Shown in pieces: positions 24,802 through 33,474 of a stretch of 64,000 nt of DNA. Numbering within the stretch: position 1 is the first letter of the stretch; each line of letters starts with the position of its first letter. The translations under genes and the position numbers were made by a program. Under the pieces are notes generated by a model, which was given only the letters and a program-made list of their open reading frames with translations, did not search any database and was not told the origin of the DNA. Origin of the DNA: Bacteroidales bacterium (GTDB lineage Bacteria; Bacteroidota; Bacteroidia; Bacteroidales; P3); assembly GCA_017962445.1 (NCBI GenBank), contig JAGCVI010000023.1, positions 62,001 through 126,000 on the forward strand, given 5' to 3'.

Positions 24802-26015
24802 TGAGAGATTCTGCAGTTCAGAATTCTGAAACAGAATCCGTGTCCGCTACCGGTGTTTCTGGCAAGGTGTTGTCTGTGATGGCCTCCATCTTGAAGATTC
24901 TGTTAGGCTTTACATTTGTTTTTTCTTCGTTGTCGAAATTCATCTCGTTTGATAGTTTCGAGATATATGTCTATAGTTTCGGCATATTCCCGATGACACT
25001 CAGTTTTTATGTAGCTCGCCTTGTTCTCGGTTTTGAACTTGTATTGGGTGTTGCACTTATATCGCATCGTCTGCATCGTTTTACAATGCTGATTACGATG
25101 GTGTTTCTTGAGGTGTTCATCGTATTCCTTTGCTATGCCTATTTTATCGGACGTACCGACAGCTGTCATTGTTTTGGCGACGTTATGCCGTTTGATCCTG
25201 TGCAGTCGGTGATCAAAAATCTGGTATTGATGGCAGTGGCATACTTTGTGTTCAAATGCTCCAAGACGGAATGGTATCCGCGTTGGTGGTTAGTGTTGGT
25301 TTTTTATTTGTTGATGGCTGTTGGTTGGCTCTTGTACGTGGCTTTGAGCATTCCTGATGTTACTCCGCGCATCCTATGGGAATATCCTGACCTACTGACG
25401 ATAGTGATTCAATATCATCTGAAAGATTTTGTTATTTTTGGTGTTTTGCTTATTGTCGGCGTATTGGCTTCGTTCCGTTTCTATCACAAGTGGTTTGTCA
25501 TGGCTCCGCTTATTCTGTTGCCAATGGCTGCACCGTTTGTGCTCAACCCGCCGGATAACTGGATCATCGATGATGAAATTGAGGAGTTCGACGCGAATTT
25601 CTTTGAGTCTTCATTCCTTGAAGGATCCACTCCGTATTTATCCGGGAATAATGCTTCGGATGATTTTAGTGTTGACAATGGGCGATATGTGTTCGCTCTG
25701 TTCAGTCCGACTTGTCATTATTGTCAATGGACCGCAGAAAAGATATCTACCATTGTGGATCGTCGTTCGATTGATTCAGACCGTGTGATTTACGTTTTCC
25801 CAATAGTTAAAAACAAAGATGCGTATGATAGATTCTATGAAGAGTCCCGTTCATATCGTTTCCGGATGGCACTAATAGATAGCGAATCGTTTTTACGTTC
25901 AACCAAGTCCTCTTTTCCAAAGGTGGTGCTGGTTGACAATAAAAAGGTAGTGGCTGTCAAAGGCTACCGTGACACAGACGAGAAAACATTTAGAGATTTC
26001 CTTACTGGAAAATAA
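24801..26015 (+). CDS. MauE-like redox membrane protein fused to a thioredoxin-like domain
   Basis: 404 residues. About residues 20-245 form a membrane bundle of MauE/DoxX type (ILKILLGFTFVFSSLSKFISF opening) with TDSCHCFGD at 119-127, whose CHC cysteines (122, 124) are the family's redox signature. After further membrane segments a periplasmic thioredoxin-like domain (about 270-404) has FSPTCHYCQW with CxxC at 305-308 and SFPKVVLVDNKKVVAVKGY holding the cis-Pro. Such proteins pass electrons across the membrane to periplasmic disulfides, like DsbD or VKOR systems. The first residues (RDSAVQNSETES) resemble the QNS repeat in the ABC and GH97 genes. It is flanked by three five-cysteine lipoproteins. 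Confidence 0.88.
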   Translation: MRDSAVQNSETESVSATGVSGKVLSVMASILKILLGFTFVFSSLSKFISFDSFEIYVYSFGIFPMTLSFYVARLVLGFELVLGVALISHRLHRFTMLITMVFLEVFIVFLCYAYFIGRTDSCHCFGDVMPFDPVQSVIKNLVLMAVAYFVFKCSKTEWYPRWWLVLVFYLLMAVGWLLYVALSIPDVTPRILWEYPDLLTIVIQYHLKDFVIFGVLLIVGVLASFRFYHKWFVMAPLILLPMAAPFVLNPPDNWIIDDEIEEFDANFFESSFLEGSTPYLSGNNASDDFSVDNGRYVFALFSPTCHYCQWTAEKISTIVDRRSIDSDRVIYVFPIVKNKDAYDRFYEESRSYRFRMALIDSESFLRSTKSSFPKVVLVDNKKVVAVKGYRDTDEKTFRDFLTGK

Positions 26016-26027
26016 AAAAAGACGTTT

Positions 26028-26225
26028 ATGAAAAAAGTATTGATAATCATTGTTCTTGCTGCATTTGTCTTCACCGCGTGCGGAAAGACATGCCGATGCT
26101 ATCGTCGCGATGGCAATGTGGATGAGTTCGACATGAGCGAGTTGGAAGAAGAAGGTGTCACCTGTTCTGAGATGGAATATATAAACTACGGGTTGACCTA
26201 TTCTTTGTGTGAGAGGGTGTTGTAG
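26028..26225 (+). CDS. Five-cysteine small lipoprotein, member 3
   Basis: 65 residues, lipobox VFTAC with lipid cysteine 18, then Cys22-Arg-Cys24 (KTCRCYRRDGNVDEF), Cys46 (VTCSEME) and Cys61 near the end. It has the same cysteine order as members 1 and 2, with a shorter tail. It begins 12 bases after the MauE-thioredoxin gene. Its last 28 bases overlap the 3' end of the opposite-strand flippase gene. Function unknown. Confidence 0.8.
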   Translation: MKKVLIIIVLAAFVFTACGKTCRCYRRDGNVDEFDMSELEEEGVTCSEMEYINYGLTYSLCERVL

Positions 26226-27718
26226 TCGGATTGTAACTCTGTCTGTTGCGGGGCGGGACGTTTCTTTTTCCTTTCAAAAAGCAGTACTACGGCGGCGTAG
26301 AATGCAATCAATGCAGTGTTGAGCAGCATTGATAGTATTGTGTTGTCAGGGCGCAGGTATGTCATGGCCGCATAGAGTCCCATAGCCAATGCAAAATAGG
26401 CAATTATCGACATGACAGGATAGTGTACGGGGTTGTATTTCTGTCCAACGAAGTAGGACAACAGCATGCATACTCCATAACCACAGAATCCGCCCCATGC
26501 ACATGCAAGGTATCCGTATTTAGGCACGAAAACGAAATTGATTGACAACAGCACGGTGCAGCCGATGATTGAAAATATAGCTCCCCACCAAGTCTTGGCT
26601 ATTAGTTTGTACCAGAAGGAGAGATTGAAGTATATGCCCATGAAAATTTCAGCAATCATGACGATCGGTACCACTCGCAGGCCTTCCCAGTATTTGGGTG
26701 AGATGATGTAACGCAGAAGGTCGATGTAGGCCATCACAATGAGGAATGCCATAAGGGTGCAGATGACAAAGTATTTCATCACTTTGGCTTGGCTTTCCTT
26801 GCTCTCTTTTCCTTTGCCGGCACTGAAGACAAAAGGCTCATAGGCATATCGGAAGGCTTGGGTTATCATAGCCATAATCATGGCTATCTTCACGCAGGCG
26901 CCATAGATGCCCAGTTGGATGTCGCCCTCCTCGCCTGGCATAATGAAGCGATAGCAAATCTTGTCGGCCACCTGGTTGAGGATGCCTATAAGTCCCAGCA
27001 ACAACATTGGCCATGTGTAACGCAGCATCTTGCCGATAATGCTGAAATCCACGCCATTCCGAAGATTCCATATTTCGGGGAGAAAGCCCAGTGTCACCGT
27101 TGCGGTGCATATAAGATTTATGAGGAAAATGTAGTAGACCTGTGCATCAGGGTTGTACCATTGCATCATTTCTGGATGGCTTTGGGCGAAGCCGGGTGCC
27201 ACAAGGAATACCAGCAGGTTGAGACCTATATTTAGGAAAATGAAAAGCAGTTTGAGCGATGCGAATTTCCATGCGCGGCCTTGGAACCGCAGGAAGGAGA
27301 ATAACATCGCCTGGAATGCGTCTATCGCTACTGTGGTGGCCATGATTTTGATATATTCTGGATGGTCGCCATAATTCAGGGCAGAGGAAATTGGCCCAAT
27401 GAATTGAAATACCAGAACCACAAAGCATGCCGCCACAAATCCTACCATCCATGAAGCTGTAGAAAACACCTTTAAACTCTTGTCTTTGTATTGATTGGCA
27501 AAATAGAAAAATGTGGTTTCCATTCCGAATACCAAAACGACCAGGAGCAGGGCTGTGTAGGCGTATACGTTGGTCACAAGACCATATTCTCCGCTGTGGA
27601 CCAGTTTGTAGGTGTATAGAGGAACAAGCAGATAGTTGAGGAAACGCCCGATTATGGAGCTGAGACCATAAACGACAGAGTCGGTGAATAGTTTCTTTAT
27701 GGACGATGTGGTGGCCAT
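26198..27718 (-). CDS. Polysaccharide flippase family membrane protein (MOP superfamily)
   Basis: 506 residues with about 14 hydrophobic segments; ATG 27718 is used rather than a TTG at 27736. The N-terminus (LFTDSVVYGLSSIIGRFLNYLLVPLYT) is typical of Wzx-like flippases that move undecaprenyl-linked oligosaccharides across the inner membrane. The charged C-terminus (ERKKKRPAPQ) is cytoplasmic. No glycosyltransferase cluster adjoins it, so its substrate cannot be read from context. Its 3' end overlaps the small lipoprotein gene on the other strand. Confidence 0.9.
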   Translation of the reverse strand: MATTSSIKKLFTDSVVYGLSSIIGRFLNYLLVPLYTYKLVHSGEYGLVTNVYAYTALLLVVLVFGMETTFFYFANQYKDKSLKVFSTASWMVGFVAACFVVLVFQFIGPISSALNYGDHPEYIKIMATTVAIDAFQAMLFSFLRFQGRAWKFASLKLLFIFLNIGLNLLVFLVAPGFAQSHPEMMQWYNPDAQVYYIFLINLICTATVTLGFLPEIWNLRNGVDFSIIGKMLRYTWPMLLLGLIGILNQVADKICYRFIMPGEEGDIQLGIYGACVKIAMIMAMITQAFRYAYEPFVFSAGKGKESKESQAKVMKYFVICTLMAFLIVMAYIDLLRYIISPKYWEGLRVVPIVMIAEIFMGIYFNLSFWYKLIAKTWWGAIFSIIGCTVLLSINFVFVPKYGYLACAWGGFCGYGVCMLLSYFVGQKYNPVHYPVMSIIAYFALAMGLYAAMTYLRPDNTILSMLLNTALIAFYAAVVLLFERKKKRPAPQQTELQSDYNTLSHKE

Positions 27719-27822
27719 AGGATATTTTTGTTGCAATAACTCTAAAAGGCAGAAATTATTATGGAGTTGTTAAATAAAAATAAAAAAGGGGCGGGAATGA
27801 GGGGTATGTAGATTTTGTTTTG

Positions 27823-27830
27823 TAATTTTG
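27823..27830 (+). promoter_or_regulatory. Putative -7 element (TAATTTTG) of the GH20 gene
   Basis: Consensus match 15 bases before ATG 27846, implying a very short leader; no clear -33 box. Confidence 0.6.
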
Positions 27831-27845
27831 CATTTTTATAATATA

Positions 27846-29717
27846 ATGATAAAAATGCGCAAAATACTATATATCGCCTGTTTAACGATAATGGGAGCGA
27901 TTTTTTTTGCCGGATGTGGCAAAAATGTCGTCGTTGAGAGCTACTCGATAATACCAGAACCAGTGCTGCTGACCATGGGCAATGAGAAGTTCGTGTTCAG
28001 CACAAAGACATCGTGCTATGTCGAGAACGTGGGCCAGAACGACCCATCGATTAAATATATTCTCAAGACGTTGCGTCAGTGGCATTTTAATCCGTCGCTC
28101 GTGGGCAAGCCTGAGGAAAACTGCCTGCAGTTCGTCATCAACAGCACTGCAAACACTGAACTGGGTGATGAGGGCTATACTATTGACATTGAAAAAAATG
28201 GAATAACTATCAAGGCTAACACTGAGAAGGGTCTGTTCTATGGTTTCCAAACTTTCGTGCAGATGTTGCCGGAAGATATCTCCACGGTGCGATACAGAAA
28301 AATCGAGATGCAGACCTGTAGCGTTAAAGACTATCCACGTTTTAAATGGCGTGGCACTCTTCTTGACGTGTCTCGTCACTTTTTCGGTGTCAATCAGGTG
28401 AAGAAACACATCGACCTGATGGCGTCCTACAAGATGAACAAGTTGCATATGCACCTTACGGATGACCATGGGTGGCGAGTTGAGATAAAGAAGTATCCGC
28501 AGTTGAACGATGTGGGTTCGTGGCGTGTGGATCGCGATAACCAGCCGTGGGGCAAGGCCGATCCGGCGGGCAAAGGCGAGCCGCGTTCGTATGGCGGTTA
28601 TTATTCCAAATCGGAAATAGAGGAAATTGTGAAATATGCCGCAGAACGCAACATCGACGTTATTCCGGAAATCGAGATTCCGGGTCATTGCTGCGCTGTA
28701 TTGGAGGCATATCCGAATTTTGCCTGCGAGGGTGACGACACTACATACACTGTGCAGTTCGGCCCGTATTGGCCTCCGCGTGCGATACTTTGCGGTGGTA
28801 ACGACAGCGTGATGACATTCCTGAAGGATGTTTTGGACGAGATTATTCCGCTGTTCCCTTCCGAATACATTCATATTGGCGGCGACGAGGCTGTGAAAGA
28901 CAACTGGAAACGCTGTCCGCGTTGCCAGGCGCGTATCAGCAGCCTTGGCCTTAAGGACGAAGAAGAATTGCAGAGCTGGATGATAATGGAGATTGAGAAG
29001 TATCTTAACCGTCTTGGAAAGAAGATAATCGGATGGGACGAGATTCTGGATGGCGGTGTCTCTAACGAGGCAACGGTAATGTCATGGCGTGGCGCGGAGG
29101 GCGGTATTGCTGCCGCTCGACGTGGCAATGATGTTATTATGTCACCGCTTGAGTATTGTTATCTTAATTTCTATCAAGCCAACTATCAGTTTCAACCGCC
29201 TGCAATGCCTAATTCCCTGGTGACGCTTTACAAGGTTTATGGATTCAACCCTGTTCCGGATGGCCTTACAGACATACAAAGCAAACACATCCTCGGCGGA
29301 CAGGCGAACCTGTGGACAGAATATATCAATAATTACGAGACAGCGGAATATATGCTTCTCCCTCGCTTATGCGCCATGGCAGAGGTCCTGTGGTCACCGC
29401 TGAATGTGAAGGACTGGCACCATTTCCGTAACAAGATGGTCAGTCACCGCAAACGTCTTGAGGCATGCGAATACCATGTGGGTGCGAGTTCATACAAGCC
29501 GTGGGCTGTAAGTGAGAAACTGGATGGCGGTAAAGTGAAGGTGACTCTCGACTGGGAAGTGGAAGGCATGCGTGTGTATTACAGCGTTGGTGGCAGTGCA
29601 TACAAGCTGTACAATGGCCCGTTTGAAGCTACCGAAGGTACGACAATAACGACAGTGTCGTTCCTGGGCGGCATCATGAAGGAGAAACCATATGAGTTGA
29701 AAATTGAAAACAAATAA
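27846..29717 (+). CDS. Beta-N-acetylhexosaminidase, GH20 family, lipoprotein
   Basis: About 623 residues. ATG 27846 (MIKMRK) or ATG 27855 (MRK) both give a lipoprotein signal ending FFAGC. Residues 30-165 are the GH20b-type N-terminal domain; the catalytic barrel starts at RFKWRGTLLDVSRHF. The general acid pair is Asp347-Glu348 in HIGGDEA; substrate-assisted catalysis removes terminal GlcNAc or GalNAc. Other family marks are HMHLTDDHGWRVEIKKYP, IDVIPEIEIPGHC, and LGGQANLWTEYI. The last 70 residues form a chitobiase C-terminal type domain. Likely surface or periplasmic; targets could be host mucin glycans or chitin fragments. Confidence 0.95.
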   Translation: MIKMRKILYIACLTIMGAIFFAGCGKNVVVESYSIIPEPVLLTMGNEKFVFSTKTSCYVENVGQNDPSIKYILKTLRQWHFNPSLVGKPEENCLQFVINSTANTELGDEGYTIDIEKNGITIKANTEKGLFYGFQTFVQMLPEDISTVRYRKIEMQTCSVKDYPRFKWRGTLLDVSRHFFGVNQVKKHIDLMASYKMNKLHMHLTDDHGWRVEIKKYPQLNDVGSWRVDRDNQPWGKADPAGKGEPRSYGGYYSKSEIEEIVKYAAERNIDVIPEIEIPGHCCAVLEAYPNFACEGDDTTYTVQFGPYWPPRAILCGGNDSVMTFLKDVLDEIIPLFPSEYIHIGGDEAVKDNWKRCPRCQARISSLGLKDEEELQSWMIMEIEKYLNRLGKKIIGWDEILDGGVSNEATVMSWRGAEGGIAAARRGNDVIMSPLEYCYLNFYQANYQFQPPAMPNSLVTLYKVYGFNPVPDGLTDIQSKHILGGQANLWTEYINNYETAEYMLLPRLCAMAEVLWSPLNVKDWHHFRNKMVSHRKRLEACEYHVGASSYKPWAVSEKLDGGKVKVTLDWEVEGMRVYYSVGGSAYKLYNGPFEATEGTTITTVSFLGGIMKEKPYELKIENK

Positions 29718-29780
29718 CCAATTATAAGAGCCAATAAGCCTTATAAGTACTAAACTATAAAACCTTAAAACTCTTACCCT
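29718..29780. other. A+T-rich spacer with repeated words
   Basis: Contains TTATAAG at 29724-29730 and 29741-29747, and ATAAAACCTTAAAAC, which also occurs before the lipoprotein gene at 19579. No terminator is visible. Confidence 0.4.
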
Positions 29781-30923
29781 TTGAGCGATTTTGATTTTTC
29801 AAGCATAGAGCCCTATACTGCTGCCGAGGTGCCAGCGGCGATATCGCGTCTGGCACGCAACCCGATGTTCGGCAGGTTGGTGAAGACGATGAACCCCAAG
29901 ACGGATGTAGACAGCTTTGCTGCAATGATGGAATGCATTACCACCTGCGATGAGTTGCAGTACTCGGTTATGCGTCCGCTGATATATCAAATCATAAAGC
30001 GCAGCATGACGTCGTTCACCTTCGATGGTCTTGACGGCCTTGACAAAAGTAAGGCATATCTTTTCGTGTCAAATCATAGAGACATTACTCTCGACGCGGC
30101 ACTCGTGGATGTCACCCTCATCGGCAACGGCTTTCAGACTCCAGAAATTGGTTTCGGCAACAACTTGATGAAGAACGATTTCATCATTGATCTTTTCCGA
30201 CTCAACAAGATGTTTACCATTATTCGAGACGGTTCGAGACGTGAATTTTATAACAATTCAATGTTCCTGTCGCATTACATACATCATGTGCTTTTCGACA
30301 AGAAAAGTTCGGTGTGGATAGCTCAGCGCAACGGACGTACCAAGAATGGCGACGACCGGACAGACCAGGGACTACTGAAGATGTTCTCAATGGCCGGTAC
30401 GGGTGACTTTGAGCAGGATTTCAATAGCTTGCAGATTGTTCCGGTGGCGGTCAGCTACGAATACGAACCCTGCGACACGATGAAGGCCTTAGGTGAATAT
30501 ATGTCTATGACTGGCATATACGAAAAGTCTTCGCACGAGGACATTATCAGCATTATGAATGGCATTGCCCAGCAGAAGGGGGAAGTACACATGTCATTCT
30601 GCAAGCCGATAAGTCAAGAAGAGGTATCGGAGTGTGCCAACCTTGTCAAAAACGAGCGTTTCACTGCATTGGCTCAGATTATTGACCGCCGCATACACAA
30701 TGGCTACAAGCTGCATTCGACCAATTATATAGCTTTCGATCTACTGCACGGCAATGCCTCACACGAGTCGCATTACACCACTAATCAGATGGAACGTTTC
30801 ATCGAGTATGTGGAGCGGGCTTCGTATAAGGGCCCTTCGGCGGCAGCCCAGCTGAAGATGACCGAGTTGTTCTTGAGTCTTTATGCTAAGCCGGTTGAGA
30901 ATCAAGAAGCAAGCAGACAATAG
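29781..30923 (+). CDS. Acyltransferase of the PlsC-like superfamily
   Basis: 380 residues from a TTG start at 29781; the next in-frame ATG would remove about 30 family-like residues. The acyltransferase motif HX4D is present as NHRDITLD near residue 97, followed by a positively charged block (IRDGSRREFYNNS) and IAQRNGRTKNGDD, corresponding to the FPEGTRS-like acceptor motif. No membrane anchor is evident. The family esterifies glycerol-phosphate or related acceptors; a role in lipid or lipid A synthesis is inferred. The end of this gene and the 64-base spacer lead into the M20 peptidase gene. Confidence 0.85.
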   Translation: MSDFDFSSIEPYTAAEVPAAISRLARNPMFGRLVKTMNPKTDVDSFAAMMECITTCDELQYSVMRPLIYQIIKRSMTSFTFDGLDGLDKSKAYLFVSNHRDITLDAALVDVTLIGNGFQTPEIGFGNNLMKNDFIIDLFRLNKMFTIIRDGSRREFYNNSMFLSHYIHHVLFDKKSSVWIAQRNGRTKNGDDRTDQGLLKMFSMAGTGDFEQDFNSLQIVPVAVSYEYEPCDTMKALGEYMSMTGIYEKSSHEDIISIMNGIAQQKGEVHMSFCKPISQEEVSECANLVKNERFTALAQIIDRRIHNGYKLHSTNYIAFDLLHGNASHESHYTTNQMERFIEYVERASYKGPSAAAQLKMTELFLSLYAKPVENQEASRQ

Positions 30924-30987
30924 GATTTTTCTGATATTTCAGAGTGATCAGAAATCTCTGAGAACTCTGGGAAAAAACAAGAACCTA

Positions 30988-32184
30988 ATGATTGACAGAA
31001 TAAAAGAAATAGCAAAACGTATCAATCCAGAAGTCATTGAATGGCGTCGTTGGCTTCATCGTCACCCGGAATTGTCGCAACAGGAGTTCGGCACGATGGC
31101 GTTTGTTGCTGACCGTCTCCGAGATATGGGTTTGGAGCCCAAGACTGGTATAGGCAAGACAGGATGCATGGCACTGCTTCGCGGTGGAATTGAACCAGAC
31201 AGCTATTGCGTCGCCTTGCGGAGCGACTATGACGCATTGCCATTGCAAGAGCAAACAGGTCTTCCTTTTGCCTCCGAGAATGATGGCGTGATGCATGCCT
31301 GTGGACACGACATGCACACCAGTTCGCTTCTCGGTGCAGCCCGCATTCTGTGTGAGATTAGGGAACAGCTTCGCGGTACAATAATGTTCATTTTCGAACC
31401 GTCTGAGGAGATGTACCCTGGTGGTGCCCGCATGATGATGGAAGACGGCCTTTTCAACGAATTGATGCCAAATGAGATATACGCTTTCCATTGCCTGCCT
31501 GAGATGGATTACGGGCGAATGGGAATGCGCAAGGGCAAGTATATGGCTTCAACCGACGAGTTGTATTGGACTGTGAAGGGTAGGGGAGGCCATGGTGCCA
31601 CTCCGCATCTCAGTGTCGACCCGATACTCATCGCCAGCCATATTGTCGTGGCGCTTCAGCAGGTGGTGTCGCGCAACGCATCGCCGATGATGCCAACCAC
31701 GTTGAGTTTTGGAAAGTTCATCGGCAGTGGACGCACCAATATCATCCCTGACGAGGTCAAGATGGAAGGCATTATACGCACCTTTGATGAGAAATGGCGT
31801 CTTGAGGCTCATGATAAGATCCGTAAGATTTCCGAGGGTATAGCTGAAAGCATGGGCGGCGAATGTGACCTTTTTATCGACTATGGCTATCCCTATGTGG
31901 TTAACGATGACGACTGCACTCAGCAGGTTCATGACAATGCGTGCGACTTTATCGGTCCTGACAATGTTGAATGGCTTGACATGCGTATGACGGCTGAGGA
32001 CTTTGCCTTCTTTGCACAAAAAATCCCTGCATGTTATTTCCGTATCGGTATTCATGAACCGGGCACACCGTTCTGCAATCTTCATCGTCCTAATCTGATG
32101 GTCGACGAGCGTTCTATAGAATTAGCCAACGGCTTTATTGCTTACAATGCTTTTCGTGCGTTGCAAAACAGAATTAAACGCTAA
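30988..32184 (+). CDS. M20-family amidohydrolase (N-acyl-amino-acid/hippurate hydrolase type)
   Basis: 398 residues. I chose ATG 30988 because the open frame upstream of it overlaps the acyltransferase gene and has no family match. Two-metal M20D marks are clear: WRRWLHRHPELSQQEFGT, ALRSDYDALPLQEQTG, HACGHDMHTSSLLGAA, and FEPSEEMYPGGARMM; the dimerisation domain begins near GRGGHGATPH. The family removes acyl or aryl groups from amino acids or cleaves diaminopimelate derivatives; substrate not predictable. Cytoplasmic. It ends 2 bases before the next gene. Confidence 0.93.
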   Translation: MIDRIKEIAKRINPEVIEWRRWLHRHPELSQQEFGTMAFVADRLRDMGLEPKTGIGKTGCMALLRGGIEPDSYCVALRSDYDALPLQEQTGLPFASENDGVMHACGHDMHTSSLLGAARILCEIREQLRGTIMFIFEPSEEMYPGGARMMMEDGLFNELMPNEIYAFHCLPEMDYGRMGMRKGKYMASTDELYWTVKGRGGHGATPHLSVDPILIASHIVVALQQVVSRNASPMMPTTLSFGKFIGSGRTNIIPDEVKMEGIIRTFDEKWRLEAHDKIRKISEGIAESMGGECDLFIDYGYPYVVNDDDCTQQVHDNACDFIGPDNVEWLDMRMTAEDFAFFAQKIPACYFRIGIHEPGTPFCNLHRPNLMVDERSIELANGFIAYNAFRALQNRIKR

Positions 32185-32186
32185 TC

Positions 32187-33470
32187 ATGAAAAGGACATC
32201 CTGTTTAGTGGCTTTCTTTCTGTTGTTTGCAGCCAATCTGCAGGCGCAGACATCGCGCAACGTGCTTTTTATAGGCAACAGCTACACCGATGTGAACAAT
32301 CTTCCTCAGATGGTTGCTGACATTGCACAGAGCATGGGCGACCAGTTGACATTCGGAAAAAATACACCTGGTGGCTGCACGTTTCAACAACATTGCACTA
32401 ATGCCTCAATGCAGCTGATATGCAACGGAGGATGGGATGCTGTTGTGCTGCAGGAACAAAGCCAGTACCCCTCTTTCCCGCAAAGTCAGGTGGAAGCGGA
32501 AGTGTTTCCTTACGCTAAACGTTTGGTTGACTCTGTATATGCCAACAATCCCTGTGCCGAACCTATGTTCTATCAGACATGGGGACGGAAGAATGGCGAT
32601 CAGCAGAATGCACAGTATTTTCCTGTGCTGGGAACCTACGAGGGCATGGACAGCATGCTCACTGTGCGTTACCAATACATGGCCGAGGCTAACGATGCAT
32701 CGTTATGTCCGGTCGGACGTGTGTGGCGTTATTTGAGAGAGAACTGCCCTTATGTCGAGCTGTACCAATCTGACGAAAGCCACCCGTCACTTGCCGGCAC
32801 TTATGCTGCTGCCTGTTCGTTCTATGTCATGCTTTTCCATCGCAATCCCAATACGATACAATATAATGCCAGCCTCGATGACGCAATAGCCTCGACTATC
32901 CGTTCCGCTGTCGCCATTGTGGTGTATGATTCGATTGATAGATGGCAACGCCCCCAACCACAGGCTTCTTTTGCTGTCGATACGGTCGAGGGACAATCAG
33001 TCCGTTTTGTCAGCTATGCGACCCATGCCGCCAGTGCCGAATGGTTTTTCGGTGACGGCGAGACTCTTACCACCATGGATGCGTATGTGACTCATGAATA
33101 TTCTGACACGGGTACTTATCAGGTAATGCAGGTCGCAATGCGACATTGCATTAGCGATACCTTCACACTGAACATTCATGTTACTCCGACAGGGGACACA
33201 AGCGATACTCTCGCCATTGATGAAGCAGGCTTGTTCAACAGCATATCATTGTATCCTAATCCTACGGTCCAATCAGTTATTCTGAATCTCCCTGACCTAA
33301 TGCAAGGCGTATATGTGGAGCTCGTTTCTTTAGACGGTCGCCTGTTGTGGTCTTCCTATGCTGACAACTCATCGCTCCAGATTCCAGTAAAAGGTGTTTC
33401 GTCAGGTGTCTATTTGTTGAGAATAAGCGATTCACGTCGTACATTTGTGAAAAAGATAGTAAAACAATAA
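32187..33470 (+). CDS. T9SS-exported SGNH-like hydrolase with PKD domain
   Basis: 427 residues with signal peptide ending LQAQ. Residues 25-255 resemble an SGNH/GDSL hydrolase: FIGNSYTD (Ser32 in block I position), VVLQEQSQYP, and SDESHPSLAG with Asp196 and His199. A PKD-like beta-sandwich (about 258-335, WFFGDGETLTTMD, HEYSDTGTY) follows. The C-terminal T9SS sorting domain starts at SLYPNPTVQS and ends FVKKIVKQ. The protein should be displayed or released at the cell surface; esters of polysaccharides are plausible substrates but unproven. It sits 2 bases after the M20 gene and 4 bases before the MATE gene. Confidence 0.88.
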   Translation: MKRTSCLVAFFLLFAANLQAQTSRNVLFIGNSYTDVNNLPQMVADIAQSMGDQLTFGKNTPGGCTFQQHCTNASMQLICNGGWDAVVLQEQSQYPSFPQSQVEAEVFPYAKRLVDSVYANNPCAEPMFYQTWGRKNGDQQNAQYFPVLGTYEGMDSMLTVRYQYMAEANDASLCPVGRVWRYLRENCPYVELYQSDESHPSLAGTYAAACSFYVMLFHRNPNTIQYNASLDDAIASTIRSAVAIVVYDSIDRWQRPQPQASFAVDTVEGQSVRFVSYATHAASAEWFFGDGETLTTMDAYVTHEYSDTGTYQVMQVAMRHCISDTFTLNIHVTPTGDTSDTLAIDEAGLFNSISLYPNPTVQSVILNLPDLMQGVYVELVSLDGRLLWSSYADNSSLQIPVKGVSSGVYLLRISDSRRTFVKKIVKQ

Positions 33471-33474
33471 TTCA

